From: Clostridium amylolyticum
Lineage (GTDB): Bacteria > Bacillota > Clostridia > Clostridiales > Clostridiaceae
Reading direction: 5' to 3'
Assembly (NCBI RefSeq): GCF_900142075.1
Contig: NZ_FQZO01000002.1
Coordinates: 549,157-613,156 of the forward strand
Length of the DNA: 64,000 nucleotides
Part shown: piece by piece, positions 16,857-26,700 of the stretch
Layout of the letters: every line of letters starts with the position of its first letter
Position numbering within the stretch: position 1 is the stretch's first letter
The notes under the pieces: model-generated
The model's input: the letters and a program-made list of their open reading frames with translations, nothing else
Told to the model about the DNA's origin: nothing
The model's database searches: none
Program-made: the position numbers and the translations under genes

Positions 16857-18038
16857 TTAAATTAAAGCTACTCCGCTTTCTCTGGCAGCTTTAGCTACTG
16901 CTTCTGCTACATTCTTAGCTACATTTCTATCTAAAGCATTAGGTATTACGAAATCTTCCTTTAAATCTTCAGCCTTTACCATATTAGCTATAGCATAAGC
17001 TGCAGCTATTTTCATCTCTTCATTGATCTCTTTTGCTCTCACGTCAAGAGCTCCTCTAAATAATCCTGGGAAAGCTAAAACATTATTAATTTGATTTTGG
17101 AAGTCTGAACGTCCAGAACCATATACTCTAACTCCAGCTTCTAATGCTTCCTCAGGCATTATTTCAGGTACAGGGTTTGCCATAGCAAATACTATGGAAT
17201 CTGTATTCATGCTCTTTATCATTTCTTCAGTTAAAGTGTTAGGTGCAGATACCCCTACAAAAACATCTGCCCCTTTAACAGCATCTTTTAATGTTCCTGT
17301 TTTGCCATGTTTGTTAGTTACTTCAGCCATTATTTCTTTGTATTTATTGCCTACAGCATTCTCTTTAGTTATGATTCCTTTTCTATCGCAAAGTATTACA
17401 TTACCTGCTCCTATGCTGATAATCATCTTAGCTATAGCTATACCTGCTGCTCCAGAACCATTTATAACTACTTCTATATCTTCTATTTTCTTGCCAGTAA
17501 CCTTAAGAGCATTGATTAATGCAGCTACTGTTACTATGGCTGTACCGTGTTGGTCATCGTGGAATACAGGTATATCCAATTCCTTTTTAAGCCTTTCTTC
17601 TATTTCAAAACATCTTGGAGCTGATATATCTTCTAAATTTATTCCTCCAAAGGTGGGAGCTATTAATTTAACAGTTTTTATTATTTCTTCTGGATCTTTT
17701 GTTCCAAGACAGATAGGAAAAGCATCTACTCCACCAAATTCTTTAAATAAAAGTGATTTTCCTTCCATAACAGGCATACCTGCCATAGGTCCTATATCAC
17801 CTAGTCCAAGCACTGCTGTTCCATCAGTAACCACAGCTACAAGGTTTCCTTTACTTGTATACTTATAAACGTTTTCAGGGTTCTCATTAATTTTTCTACA
17901 AGGTTCTGCAACTCCAGGAGTATATGCCATACTTAAATCTTCTTTTTCTTTTAATGCTACCTTTGAATCTACAGATATTTTACCTTTGTTCTCTTCATGC
18001 ATTTTTAGACTTTTTTCGTAAATATTCATGTTATTCAC
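16857..18038 (-). CDS. NAD(P)-dependent malic enzyme
   Basis: 393 aa, the short bacterial form without a phosphotransacetylase domain. It decarboxylates L-malate to pyruvate. The motifs seen are YTPGVAEPCR near residue 40, PICLGTKDPEE, HDDQHGTAIV and the nucleotide-binding INGSGAAGIAIA. Together with the downstream 2HCT transporter it makes a malate-utilisation unit, and the upstream response regulator is of the type that controls such genes. A small ACTCAT-T-ATGAGT inverted repeat lies in its promoter region at 18066-18078. Confidence 0.94.
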   Translation of the reverse strand: MNNMNIYEKSLKMHEENKGKISVDSKVALKEKEDLSMAYTPGVAEPCRKINENPENVYKYTSKGNLVAVVTDGTAVLGLGDIGPMAGMPVMEGKSLLFKEFGGVDAFPICLGTKDPEEIIKTVKLIAPTFGGINLEDISAPRCFEIEERLKKELDIPVFHDDQHGTAIVTVAALINALKVTGKKIEDIEVVINGSGAAGIAIAKMIISIGAGNVILCDRKGIITKENAVGNKYKEIMAEVTNKHGKTGTLKDAVKGADVFVGVSAPNTLTEEMIKSMNTDSIVFAMANPVPEIMPEEALEAGVRVYGSGRSDFQNQINNVLAFPGLFRGALDVRAKEINEEMKIAAAYAIANMVKAEDLKEDFVIPNALDRNVAKNVAEAVAKAARESGVALI

Positions 18039-18065
18039 TCCTTGACTCTTTCTTATTTTATATTA

Positions 18066-18078
18066 ACTCATTATGAGT
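18066..18078 (-). promoter_or_regulatory. Short inverted repeat upstream of malic enzyme
   Basis: ACTCAT, one base, ATGAGT, 28 bp upstream of the malic-enzyme start on the minus strand. It is a candidate binding site for the neighbouring CitB-type regulator. Weak, seen once only. Confidence 0.3.
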
Positions 18079-18139
18079 ATTAAAAGTAATTTAATAAATA
18101 AAAAAAATTATGATATTTTATTAACGAATTTTGTAATAA

Positions 18140-18823
18140 CTAATTTATAACTTCCCTATTATACCTATATAAATAACCAGGTCTTCCTACAGTACCATAT
18201 TCCATTTCTTTAATTACCCTTCCAGTAAACTCTAAATAATCAAGATACCTTCTAATGGTAACTCTAGACATTTTTAAGTTTTCAGAAAGTTCTTCGCTGT
18301 TAGTGAAATCCTTAACGTTATTTTTCATAAAATCTTCTATTATTTCCAATGTGTTTTCATGAAGACCTTTTTTTAACCTCTTAAGCTCCTGATGATTTTG
18401 GGTTATAAGCGTATCTATATCTTCCTGTACAAATAGCTTTTTTTCCCTTAAAAGATTATATCTCTTTTTGTAGATTAAAAGGGATTTCTTTATTCTTTCG
18501 TATTCAAAGGGTTTAATAAGATAATCCACAACTCCTGATCTTAAGGCTTCATCAATATGCTCCACATCGTGAGCAGCAGTTACCATTATAACATCAGTTT
18601 TAATTTCTTTTATTCTAAGCTCGTCTAAAAACTTCATTCCGTCCATTCCAGGCATATAAACATCCAGAAGTACTAGATCTATTTTGTTAGAACATAAATA
18701 ATTAAAAGCATTCCAACTATTATTAAATACCTTTTCTACTGAAAAACCATCTACACTATTGACATACATCTCATTTACTTCTGCCACCATATTATCATCT
18801 TCTACTATTATAACGCTTATCAT
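18140..18823 (-). CDS. CitB/DcuR-type response regulator
   Basis: 227 aa. The receiver domain has phospho-acceptor Asp54 in VLLDVYMPGMDG, Thr82 and Lys104 in YLIKPF. The C-terminal helix-turn-helix (SEELSENLKMSRVTIRRYLDYLE) is the CitB/MalR class that controls citrate, malate or fumarate transport. Such regulators are normally encoded beside a CitA/DcuS-type sensor kinase. None is present here: upstream lie a 46-codon gene and a proC remnant. It lies upstream of malic enzyme on the same strand, 101 nt away. Confidence 0.92.
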   Translation of the reverse strand: MISVIIVEDDNMVAEVNEMYVNSVDGFSVEKVFNNSWNAFNYLCSNKIDLVLLDVYMPGMDGMKFLDELRIKEIKTDVIMVTAAHDVEHIDEALRSGVVDYLIKPFEYERIKKSLLIYKKRYNLLREKKLFVQEDIDTLITQNHQELKRLKKGLHENTLEIIEDFMKNNVKDFTNSEELSENLKMSRVTIRRYLDYLEFTGRVIKEMEYGTVGRPGYLYRYNREVIN

Positions 18824-18920
18824 TTTATCCCCCCTTTGGCAGATTAATAGTAATTGTTACAGGCTATTTTTTAACACATTATAACACCATATTTATTATA
18901 TCAAAATTAAAGAATAAATG

Positions 18921-18950
18921 TAAAAAAACTGCCCATTAAGGCAGTTTTTA
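18921..18950 (-). terminator. Terminator of the 46-codon gene
   Basis: ACTGCC and GGCAGT (18928-18945) form a stem with a 6-nt loop, followed on the minus strand by seven T. It ends 10 nt after the stop codon of the small gene. Confidence 0.8.
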
Positions 18951-18960
18951 ATTTAAATTG

Positions 18961-19101
18961 TTATTTTTTGCCTTTAGTATCATTTATACCAGGCTGTCTT
19001 GCAGAATTTCCTCGGGTAGTGTACCCATTTTTTGCATTTTTAGAATCGTTACTTTCATCTATCATGCTTTGCATTTCTTGCTTGTTTTTATTTTTTCCCA
19101 T
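18961..19101 (-). CDS. Small hydrophilic protein, 46 aa
   Basis: Translation begins MGKNKNKQEMQSMIDESNDS and ends NSARQPGINDTKGKK: highly charged, no hydrophobic segment, no Cys. AGAGGAG lies 7 nt before the ATG at 19101 (a second ATG at 19107 is too close). A textbook terminator follows the stop, so this is a complete transcription unit. Size and composition recall the minor small acid-soluble spore proteins, but I cannot match it to a named family. Confidence 0.6.
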   Translation of the reverse strand: MGKNKNKQEMQSMIDESNDSKNAKNGYTTRGNSARQPGINDTKGKK

Positions 19102-19180
19102 ATCCATTCTCCTCTTAATAATTTTTTCAGTAAAATCTTTCCCTAATTTAAAAATTATTATTCAGAGAATTAATTGATGG

Positions 19181-19318
19181 TTACATGTTTCTAGATTTAT
19201 CACTACATCTTTCTACAGCCTTTATTACCGCATTTCTAAAGTCATTTTCCTCTAATGCGGTCACAGCTTCTATGGTAGTGCCTGAGGGTGAACACACCAT
19301 ATCATTTTGTATTAAATA
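19181..19318 (-). pseudogene. proC remnant (pyrroline-5-carboxylate reductase C-terminus)
   Basis: Read on the minus strand, about 43 codons ending at a TAA (19181-19183) translate as QNDMVCSPSGTTIEAVTALE, ENDFRNAVIKAVERCSDKSR and NM. This matches the conserved C-terminal end of ProC (the SPGGTTIEGV...LEENGFR...AV pattern). Upstream in frame come only a few AT-rich codons and then a stop, with no start or ribosome site. It is therefore a decayed 3-prime fragment of a once-resident proC. Confidence 0.8.
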
Positions 19319-19442
19319 ATATATGTTTTAAATAGTTTATATTTTAAATAAAATTTTCAAGCTTGTACATAAAACAATTTCTAAATAACCAATAATTAAT
19401 TAGTATAAAGAAATATTATGCTTCCTTCTTATTATTTATATA

Positions 19443-19523
19443 CTTCACCACTAACACCATAGCATAGCAAGGGCTTAAAAAGCAAAAGCTATTAGTGAAG
19501 ATATAAGAAAGGAGGACTTATAT
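19443..19523 (+). promoter_or_regulatory. Two-hairpin leader of hsp20, candidate RNA thermometer
   Basis: Hairpin 1 (19443-19500) pairs CTTCA, CTA and ATAGC with GCTAT, TAG and TGAAG, with bulges only on the 5-prime side. Hairpin 2 starts at the next base: ATATAAG (19501-19507) pairs with CTTATAT (19517-19523), leaving AAAGGAGGA in a 9-nt loop and two start-codon bases in the stem. The second stem is AU-rich and should melt at modest temperature. No CIRCE element is present. Thermosensing is inferred. Confidence 0.5.
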
Positions 19524-19920
19524 GAATGATTTAATCCCTTTCAAAGTATCTGAAAATAAGTTTTTAACCAGCGAAGAATTCTTTAATGAATTTTTCGAAA
19601 ATTATTTTATTAAAAAGAGTTTCAATCTAAAATTAATCAATGAAGATTTTAAAGTTAAACTAGAGGAAACTCCAAAAAAATATTTTGTAGAAGCAGACCT
19701 ACGGAACTTTAATAAAAAGGATATTAAAGTAGAATATGTTAATAAATTTCTTGTAATTTCTGCTGAAAACAATACTAAGGGTAAAAGCAAAAATTATGTA
19801 AAACAAAGAATACCTTCAGACAACTTTCGTAGAATGTTTTATTTAGATAACATCCACGAAAAAAGTATATATACTAATTATAATAACGGGTTTTTAACCA
19901 TTGTTTTATCAAAAATTTAA
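19522..19920 (+). CDS. Hsp20/alpha-crystallin-family small heat-shock protein
   Basis: A 132-aa holdase chaperone. The alpha-crystallin beta-sandwich runs from about residue 45 (FKVKLEETPKKYFVEADLRNF) to the C-terminus. The variable N-terminus contains EEFFNEFFENYF. The C-terminal IxI anchor is replaced by IVLSKI. AAAGGAGG precedes the ATG within a hairpin loop. Monocistronic, convergent with the LacI-type gene and sharing its terminator region. Confidence 0.88.
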   Translation: MNDLIPFKVSENKFLTSEEFFNEFFENYFIKKSFNLKLINEDFKVKLEETPKKYFVEADLRNFNKKDIKVEYVNKFLVISAENNTKGKSKNYVKQRIPSDNFRRMFYLDNIHEKSIYTNYNNGFLTIVLSKI

Positions 19921-19987
19921 AATAAATATTAAATAAACTATTAATAAAAATAATGTTCTACCATCCACTAATCCATACTTGTTACTG

Positions 19988-20034
19988 AAAAAGGTATACA
20001 AGCAGGTAATTTTAACCCTTCTTGTATACCTTAT
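19988..20034. terminator. Bidirectional terminator of the galactoside operon and hsp20
   Basis: AAGGTATACAAG (19991-20002) and CTTGTATACCTT (20021-20032) form a 12-bp stem. On the minus strand TTTTT follows. It lies directly after the LacI-type gene and would end both convergent units. Confidence 0.8.
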
Positions 20035-20035
20035 T

Positions 20036-21040
20036 TTAACCGTTTTTTATATTTCTACAACTATCCCTTATTACCAACTTTGTAGGTAATACCACCCTTT
20101 TACATATTTTATCTTCATTTTTAATTCTATCCAAAATCAGTTCTACAGCGGTTTCGCTCATAAAGTCCGTATAAATTTTTACTGTAGTTAAAGGTGGTAC
20201 TATATATTGTGCCGTAGATATGTCATTAAATCCAATAATGCTTATATCATCAGGAATCTTTAATTCTCTTTCCATTATAGCCTTATAGGCACCTATGGCC
20301 ATAGAATCATTGGCTATAAAGAAGGCTGTAGGATACTTTCCTGTATTCAATATCTCTTTCATGAGATTATACCCGCTGGCAGGAGTAAAACTTCCAATCC
20401 TTACGAAATCTTCATTAAGCATGGAATTTGATTTCATATATTCATAATAATATCTCTCTCTTGAGTCTTTATCTTCTTCCCTAATTATCTCCGTAACATC
20501 TCTCCCACCAATAAAACCTATAGACTTATGACCTAAAGAAACTAAATAATTTAATGCTTTTTTTACGGCCTTTTTAATATCTACTACCACGCAGTCAAAA
20601 TCCTCTTCCTCAGGGCTATAATCTACAAATACCATATTGCATTGCCAGCTTCTTAGGTTATTCATCTCAATATCCGTAAAGCCTCCAATGGCTATTATTC
20701 CATCTAACTCCTTTACCCTATCTGAACTTTCTTCTTTAGAAATATTAATAAACTCAATATTTTCTTCTTCTAAGAGCTGCTCTATGGAATGACTTATAAA
20801 AAGATAGTAGGTATCTTCCATCTCTACTACATCAGAATAGCCTTTTATTATACCTATCTTTAATTGCTTCTTTTTGTTTTTCCTATGCTTAGCTGTTACA
20901 TATTCCAGTTCTTGTGCTATTTCAAATATCTTTTTTCTGGTTCCATCCGCTACGTTTAAAGTTTCATCATAATTTAGCACCCTAGATACCGTGGATAAGG
21001 ATACACCTGCTCTTTCAGCTATATCTCTAATGGTTGCCAC
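20036..21040 (-). CDS. LacI/GalR-family transcriptional regulator
   Basis: 334 aa. The N-terminal helix-turn-helix and hinge read ATIRDIAERAGVSLSTVSRV, and the ligand-binding domain resembles periplasmic sugar-binding proteins (FIANDSMAIGAYKAI, ISIIGFNDI). The GTG at 21040 is chosen because AGGTG lies just before it and it yields the family-typical MATIRDIAE; a GTG at 21049 is possible. It is the last gene of the galactoside cluster and the likely repressor acting at 30487-30500. Confidence 0.9.
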   Translation of the reverse strand: MATIRDIAERAGVSLSTVSRVLNYDETLNVADGTRKKIFEIAQELEYVTAKHRKNKKKQLKIGIIKGYSDVVEMEDTYYLFISHSIEQLLEEENIEFINISKEESSDRVKELDGIIAIGGFTDIEMNNLRSWQCNMVFVDYSPEEEDFDCVVVDIKKAVKKALNYLVSLGHKSIGFIGGRDVTEIIREEDKDSRERYYYEYMKSNSMLNEDFVRIGSFTPASGYNLMKEILNTGKYPTAFFIANDSMAIGAYKAIMERELKIPDDISIIGFNDISTAQYIVPPLTTVKIYTDFMSETAVELILDRIKNEDKICKRVVLPTKLVIRDSCRNIKNG

Positions 21041-21098
21041 AAAAATCACCTACCCTTTTTATAACTGATTTTAAACTTATTCCATATATTATTTAAAG

Positions 21099-21959
21099 TT
21101 ACCTTCTTATAAAAGAAAGTTTCGTTTCCGTAATTATTATTGCTAAAAAAATTATACTACATCCTATAATCATATTTGAAGTAAGCTTTTCATTTAATAA
21201 TATTACCGAAGCCAAAGTTCCAAACATGGCTTCTGTAGATAGTATTATAGCTGTTTTTGTGGCATTAGAATATTTCTGTGCTATATTTTGAAGTAAAAAC
21301 GCCAAGGTGGTGCTTACCACTCCTAAATATATAACCGCTAAACTGGCTTTTGTAGTGAGAGGCGCTGCATCCTTTGTAAATAGTAATGAAATAGCTGAAA
21401 ATATAAAAGCTACTATCATTTGAAGGATAGTTAATTTTATAGGGCTATATTTTTGAGTATAGTAACCTATAGAAATAATGTGCATAGCAAACCCTAAGGC
21501 GCAGATAAGAGTCAATAAATCTCCTATACTAATGGCCAAAGAACCCTCTAAAGTTAAAAAACTTATACCTGTAACCGTCAATATGGCTCCTATAAGGGAG
21601 TATTTATCTGGTTTTCTCCTGAGTATAACCCAATATAAGAAAGGTACTATTACCACATTGGTAGCGGTAAGAAAGGCATTTTTAGAGGGTGTGGTATATT
21701 GAAGCCCTATAGTTTGAAAGGCAAAAGCTGCAAACAAAAAGAAACCAATAATACATCCTGCTTTAATTTCTTCAAGGGTAATCTTCTTAAATTCCTTCCA
21801 AAATATTGTTGTCATTAACAAACTTGCTATAAAAAATCTATAGGTCATCATTTGAAAAGGGGACATGTTTCCATCTAAAGCCATTTGAGATGCTACAAAT
21901 CCTGTTCCCCATATCATCGCTACAAAAGCTAATACTAAATCTGCAGTTTTCTTATTCAT
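21099..21959 (-). CDS. EamA/DMT-family membrane transporter
   Basis: 286 aa with ten hydrophobic helices arranged as two EamA repeats (first about 5-135, second about 145-280). The MIWGTGFVASQMALDG opening is typical of RhaT/YdcZ-like drug-metabolite transporters. AAAGGGG lies before the ATG. It sits inside the galactoside operon between the glycosidase and the LacI-type gene, which is unusual; it may export or import a metabolite of that pathway. Substrate unknown. Confidence 0.85.
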   Translation of the reverse strand: MNKKTADLVLAFVAMIWGTGFVASQMALDGNMSPFQMMTYRFFIASLLMTTIFWKEFKKITLEEIKAGCIIGFFLFAAFAFQTIGLQYTTPSKNAFLTATNVVIVPFLYWVILRRKPDKYSLIGAILTVTGISFLTLEGSLAISIGDLLTLICALGFAMHIISIGYYTQKYSPIKLTILQMIVAFIFSAISLLFTKDAAPLTTKASLAVIYLGVVSTTLAFLLQNIAQKYSNATKTAIILSTEAMFGTLASVILLNEKLTSNMIIGCSIIFLAIIITETKLSFIRR

Positions 21960-21992
21960 AATATCCCCTTTCTAAGTGTCATTTTCTTATTT

Positions 21993-23693
21993 TTACTTCT
22001 TCATCAAATACCTATTTGCTAACATTAAAAACACGCTGGAAGTCCAAGTAAAGGCGGGGTCTACCAAACCTCTACCGGTTAAAGGATCAAAGTTTTCTGC
22101 CATACCGCCTAGGAGTGTGGCATTACAAAATCTTTCTGCCAGCTCCTTAGAGAATTCCTCTTCTCCACATTCCTTTAAAGAGTCAATGACAAGCATCATT
22201 ACTGGTGCCCATATAGGTCCAAGCCAATAGCCATTTTCCTTATATAATGGACTATCCATAGCTTCGGTTGCTAGTCCATATTTACTTAAGTATTTACCTT
22301 CTTTTTTAAGTTCTTCTAAAAGTTTATCTTTTATTTCCTTAGGAAGCCTATTTCCAATAACTATTGGTAACAATAGTATTAAGCTGTTTCCTTCTTCTAT
22401 AACTTCTCCCGTATCAGATTTTATAGCAACAAATTTATCTTCTTTCCATAGTAATTTAATTAATTCGTCCAAAAGCTGTTCTGCTTCACCTATCCAGTAC
22501 TCTTCTTCAGACTTTCTATTTAAATCCTTAGCAAGTTCAGATAAAATATACATTTGCTTTATCAAATGGGCGCTTAAATCTGGAGCCTGTACTGGTAATC
22601 CTTTATGGAATATGGAAGCATTATCCCAGCCTGAGTCATTACCATGCTTATAAAAAGGAAGTCCCTGTTTTTCATAGGTCCTATAATTTAACCAATATTT
22701 TGTGTTAAGGCATAAAGCTTTATAAACCTTTTCTACCACTTCTTCTTGCTTAAAATAATCATTTTCCTGCTGCATGTATTTAAATGCCCAAGCATGAATA
22801 GGAGGCTTAACACAGCTAAATGATAAGTACTTATCATTTATAAAATCTGCAAAGGCTCCGCTTTCATCTTGATGATCTATAAAAATCATAAGCTGATGTA
22901 AGGCTAGCTCAGGATTATTCCTGCTTAAAGCCATGGCGTTAAAACAATTGTCCCAGCTCCAAATATTATACATCCAATTTTTAGACATATACATAGCAGG
23001 TCTTAAAAGCATACCTTCAGGTTTTACTACAGAGGACCAAGTTATATAGGAAGCCAAATCCCTGCTTTTTTCATATTCTTCAGGCACACTTAACACAAGA
23101 CTCTTCCAACGTTCATATTCTGCCTTTACTTTATTTTTGCTTTCTTCAAAGTCCAAGTATCCTTTGGGCTTCCAAACAGTTTTATAGCTTTCTAAGGCTA
23201 TGTCTATTCCCTTATGCTCCTCTTCATTAAAATCCATAATCACATGATTATTTCCTATTATATCCCAAGGTGCATCTAAATTAATATTACCTTCTAAAAG
23301 GCTTAACATCAACTTTATTTCCTTGGAATAACTATGAAATTCCAATTTATTTTTTTCATAAATCATAACATGATCATATTTCTTTTTAATCATGGTAAGT
23401 CTAATGCCGCAGTTATTAGCTCTTATTCTCATCACTTCATAGTCAGGGATACAAACTTCTATATATTTTTCCTTATCTGAAGGGTTATATAGCTTTAAGC
23501 TATATTCCTCAGCCTCTACTAAGAAAGGCTGAGGGATTTCTCCCTCAGTAAGCTCCAATTTAAATATTTCACTAGGAGTTTCATCCCCTCCGTGCACATC
23601 CCTTATATAAACTTCTTTCCCATCCTCAGAAGAAGAAAGTGCAAAGTAAGAGCCAAAGCGGCTAAAAGGAATTTTTTCAATATCAAAATTCAA
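21993..23693 (-). CDS. (alpha/alpha)6-barrel glycoside hydrolase, GH63/trehalase-like
   Basis: 566 aa. The C-terminal two-thirds has the helical-barrel signature of GH63/GH37-type enzymes: WSWDNCFNAMAL with a likely catalytic Asp, DHQDESGAFADF, NDSGWDNAS, and EENFDPLTGRG near the end. The N-terminal 150 residues form a beta-rich domain. The TTG at 23693 is preferred because GGTGG lies 7 nt before it; two in-frame GTG codons are closer. No signal peptide, so it acts in the cytoplasm on imported oligosaccharide. Exact specificity cannot be read from sequence. Confidence 0.75.
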   Translation of the reverse strand: MNFDIEKIPFSRFGSYFALSSSEDGKEVYIRDVHGGDETPSEIFKLELTEGEIPQPFLVEAEEYSLKLYNPSDKEKYIEVCIPDYEVMRIRANNCGIRLTMIKKKYDHVMIYEKNKLEFHSYSKEIKLMLSLLEGNINLDAPWDIIGNNHVIMDFNEEEHKGIDIALESYKTVWKPKGYLDFEESKNKVKAEYERWKSLVLSVPEEYEKSRDLASYITWSSVVKPEGMLLRPAMYMSKNWMYNIWSWDNCFNAMALSRNNPELALHQLMIFIDHQDESGAFADFINDKYLSFSCVKPPIHAWAFKYMQQENDYFKQEEVVEKVYKALCLNTKYWLNYRTYEKQGLPFYKHGNDSGWDNASIFHKGLPVQAPDLSAHLIKQMYILSELAKDLNRKSEEEYWIGEAEQLLDELIKLLWKEDKFVAIKSDTGEVIEEGNSLILLLPIVIGNRLPKEIKDKLLEELKKEGKYLSKYGLATEAMDSPLYKENGYWLGPIWAPVMMLVIDSLKECGEEEFSKELAERFCNATLLGGMAENFDPLTGRGLVDPAFTWTSSVFLMLANRYLMKK

Positions 23694-23739
23694 ATATAGC
23701 ACCACCTTTTAGTAAAAGTTATCCTAAATAATAATTAAA

Positions 23740-26700
23740 TTATTCTTCTCTTCTATACATGACTTTCTTGCTAAGCTCAATGTCGCTTATCTCTTGATTA
23801 GAAAAAGCTGTTAAAGATAACTGAAATTTAAAATCTTGTGGATTAAGCTTGTAAGGTGGCAGCTGATCTTGACCGCAGCTAGCACTGCCTAAGCCATTTT
23901 GTTTATAATCTAAATTCAGCACAACAAAATCTTTTTTCTTAAGCTCATATTCATGCTTTGCTTCTTCTAAATCCTCTTTTGTATAATCATGTATGCTAAA
24001 ATTCATAAAATCTTTGCAAGAAGCTAATATGCCTAATTCTCTTAAGTTTGTTACAGACACCCATTTTGTATCAGTTCTATTACCATTTTCTTGGGGATAA
24101 ATGTAAGGAGTATGCATTTTTTCAACATTACTTCTATATACTCCAAACTTTCCTGCTAATTTACTGTCACTGTAACTTTCTCCTGGTCCTCTTCCATACC
24201 AGCCAACCTTATTAAATTCTTTTTTCAATATTAGTTCTAAACCTATTTTAGGAAGCATTTCTGGGGCATTGTATTCACTTCCTGTATTTTTTCCTTCTAT
24301 GGTTAGCTGAATATGTCCATCTGAGTATATTTCATATATATACTTAGCTTTAACAGCCCAAGCTTGATTAGGAGGAGCTATATGAACACAATGCTCTATA
24401 TTAACCTTATATTCCTCTTCTTGGTTCCAAGAAAAACTTTCTGTTATTTGCTGCATCTTATGAAGGAAGTACTTATTCTTCCAATCCTCCAACACATACA
24501 TATCATTATCAATAGGTGCTCTCCAGAAGTTTAACTTTGGCCCATTTTCTATAATATCTTTACCTTCATAGAAATATTTCTCTATATTGCCAAAGATATT
24601 GTTAAATATAACTTTAAAGTTACTTCCAGCTATGTGAAGGTAAGCTTCATTTTCCTCTACCTTTAATACTCCTTTTTCTACTTTTCTTTCTTTAATAACT
24701 GCTAGAGGTAACAAAAATTGCTCAAAGGCTATTTCATGGCCGCATTTTGCCCAAGGGGTATCCTGCTTTAATCTATAGCTTATATTTAACCAATAGTCTG
24801 TGTTAGCTCTTATACTATTAGGAAGCTTATAAGGAATGTTTAAGACCTTCTCTTCTCCAGGTCTTATATCTTCAGCTTCTAAAATTCCTGAACTTAATAC
24901 CTTGTCATCATAATTAATGCTCCAATGTATTAGACCATAGCTTAAATCTATAAAATCATATAAATTTGTTATTTTGATTTTACCTTCTTTTAAATCTCCT
25001 TCTTGAAACTTTACTGGTTCTATGACCTTTTTGTATTCTATAAGTCCTGGAGATGGTGTTCTATTAGGAAAGAGAAGTCCATCTATACAAAAGTTTCCAT
25101 TATGAGGATACTCTCCAAAGTTCCCTCCATAGGCATAAAACTCATTACCTTCTTTATCTTTAGTTAATATACCATGATCATACCATTCCCATATAAAGCC
25201 CCCTTGGAGCTTTTTATATTTTCTAAAGGCTTCTTGGTATTCTTTAAGTCCACCGGGACCATTGCCCATGGCATGACCATATTCACAGATTATATGAGGT
25301 TTATCTATTTTTTCATCCTCAGCTATTTCTATAAGCCTATTAAGTCTTGTGTACATGGTACTATATACATCTGCTATTTTTAATTCTCTATCCTCTTCAT
25401 AATGAATCAATCTTGTATCATCAAGTTTTCTACAATGCTGTGCCATCTTTTCAAAGTTAACACCAAAACCTGATTCATTTCCTAAGGACCACATTATTAC
25501 GCTAGGATGATTTTTATCTCTTTGCACTACTCGTTCTATTCTATCTATATATGACTTTTCCCAGTGAGGATCGTCCGTAATCCAATTATATTTACCTGTT
25601 AACTCAAAGCCATGACATTCTAAATCCGCTTCATCTATTACATACAATCCATAAATATCACATAGCTCATAAAAACAAGTATTATTAGGATAATGAGAAG
25701 TTCTTACGGCGTTAATATTGTACTGCTTCATAAGGATAACGTCTTCTTTCATTACCTCTTTGGGCACTGTTCTTCCCATATGTGGATGATAATCGTGTCT
25801 GTTTACACCGTTTAATAAAATTGCCTTCCCATTAATTAAGAAGTTACCATCTTTTACTTCAATCTTCCTAAAACCTACTCTTTGAGGTATCATCTCTAAA
25901 ATCTCTTCATTCTTTAGGATAGTCACTATAAGATGATAAAGATTGGGTTCTTCTGAACACCACTTCTTTGGGTTATTCACCTTTTCATTAATATATAATT
26001 CTTCTTCGCTAAAGGCTTTTATCTTATTTCCTTCTAAACTTCCTCTAAGTACTTCATTAAAATCTTCATCTATTAGCTCGTACAAAATCTTTATATTACT
26101 TAAATCTTCAGCTGTAGTATTTTCTAAAGAAACTTTTATCTTTAATAATGCATCTTTATATTCCTCATCAAAATCAGTGGTAATAAATAAATCTCTTACC
26201 CCAACTTTATTTTCTTTTATAATTTCTACATCTCTGAATATTCCGCTAAGCCACCACATATCTTGATCTTCTAGATAGGTTCCATCAGACCATTGGTATA
26301 CTCTTACGGTTATATCATTTTCACCTTCTCTTATAAACTGAGATATGTCAAATTCAGAGCACATCCTGCTTCCCTTGCTATATCCTACTTCTAAGGCATT
26401 TACCCAAACATGAAAAGCGCTATCCACTCCGTTAAATCTTAAAATAGTTCTTTCTTTAAGCCAATGGCTTTCCAAAATAAACTTTCTTTTATAAATTCCC
26501 GTGGGATTTTCTGTAGGTACATAAGGAGGGTTTATAGGAAAGGGATAATAAAGGTCTGTATAATGCATGTTCCCATAGCCTTGCACCTGCCAGTTGCCTG
26601 GAACATCTATATCATCCCAATAATCACAATTAACTTCTCCAAGATAAAAATCCTTGGGTGATAATTCTGGTGCTTTCAAAAATAGAAATTTCCACTGTCC

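Noticed and set aside
17194..17868. A 224-codon open frame antisense to malic enzyme
   Set aside because: Mirror of a real coding frame in AT-rich DNA; Ser/Thr/Pro-rich translation, no ribosome site, no family resemblance.
19320..19521. CIRCE element controlling hsp20
   Set aside because: No TTAGCACTC-N9-GAGTGCTAA is present; only a different inverted repeat (CTTCA...TGAAG).
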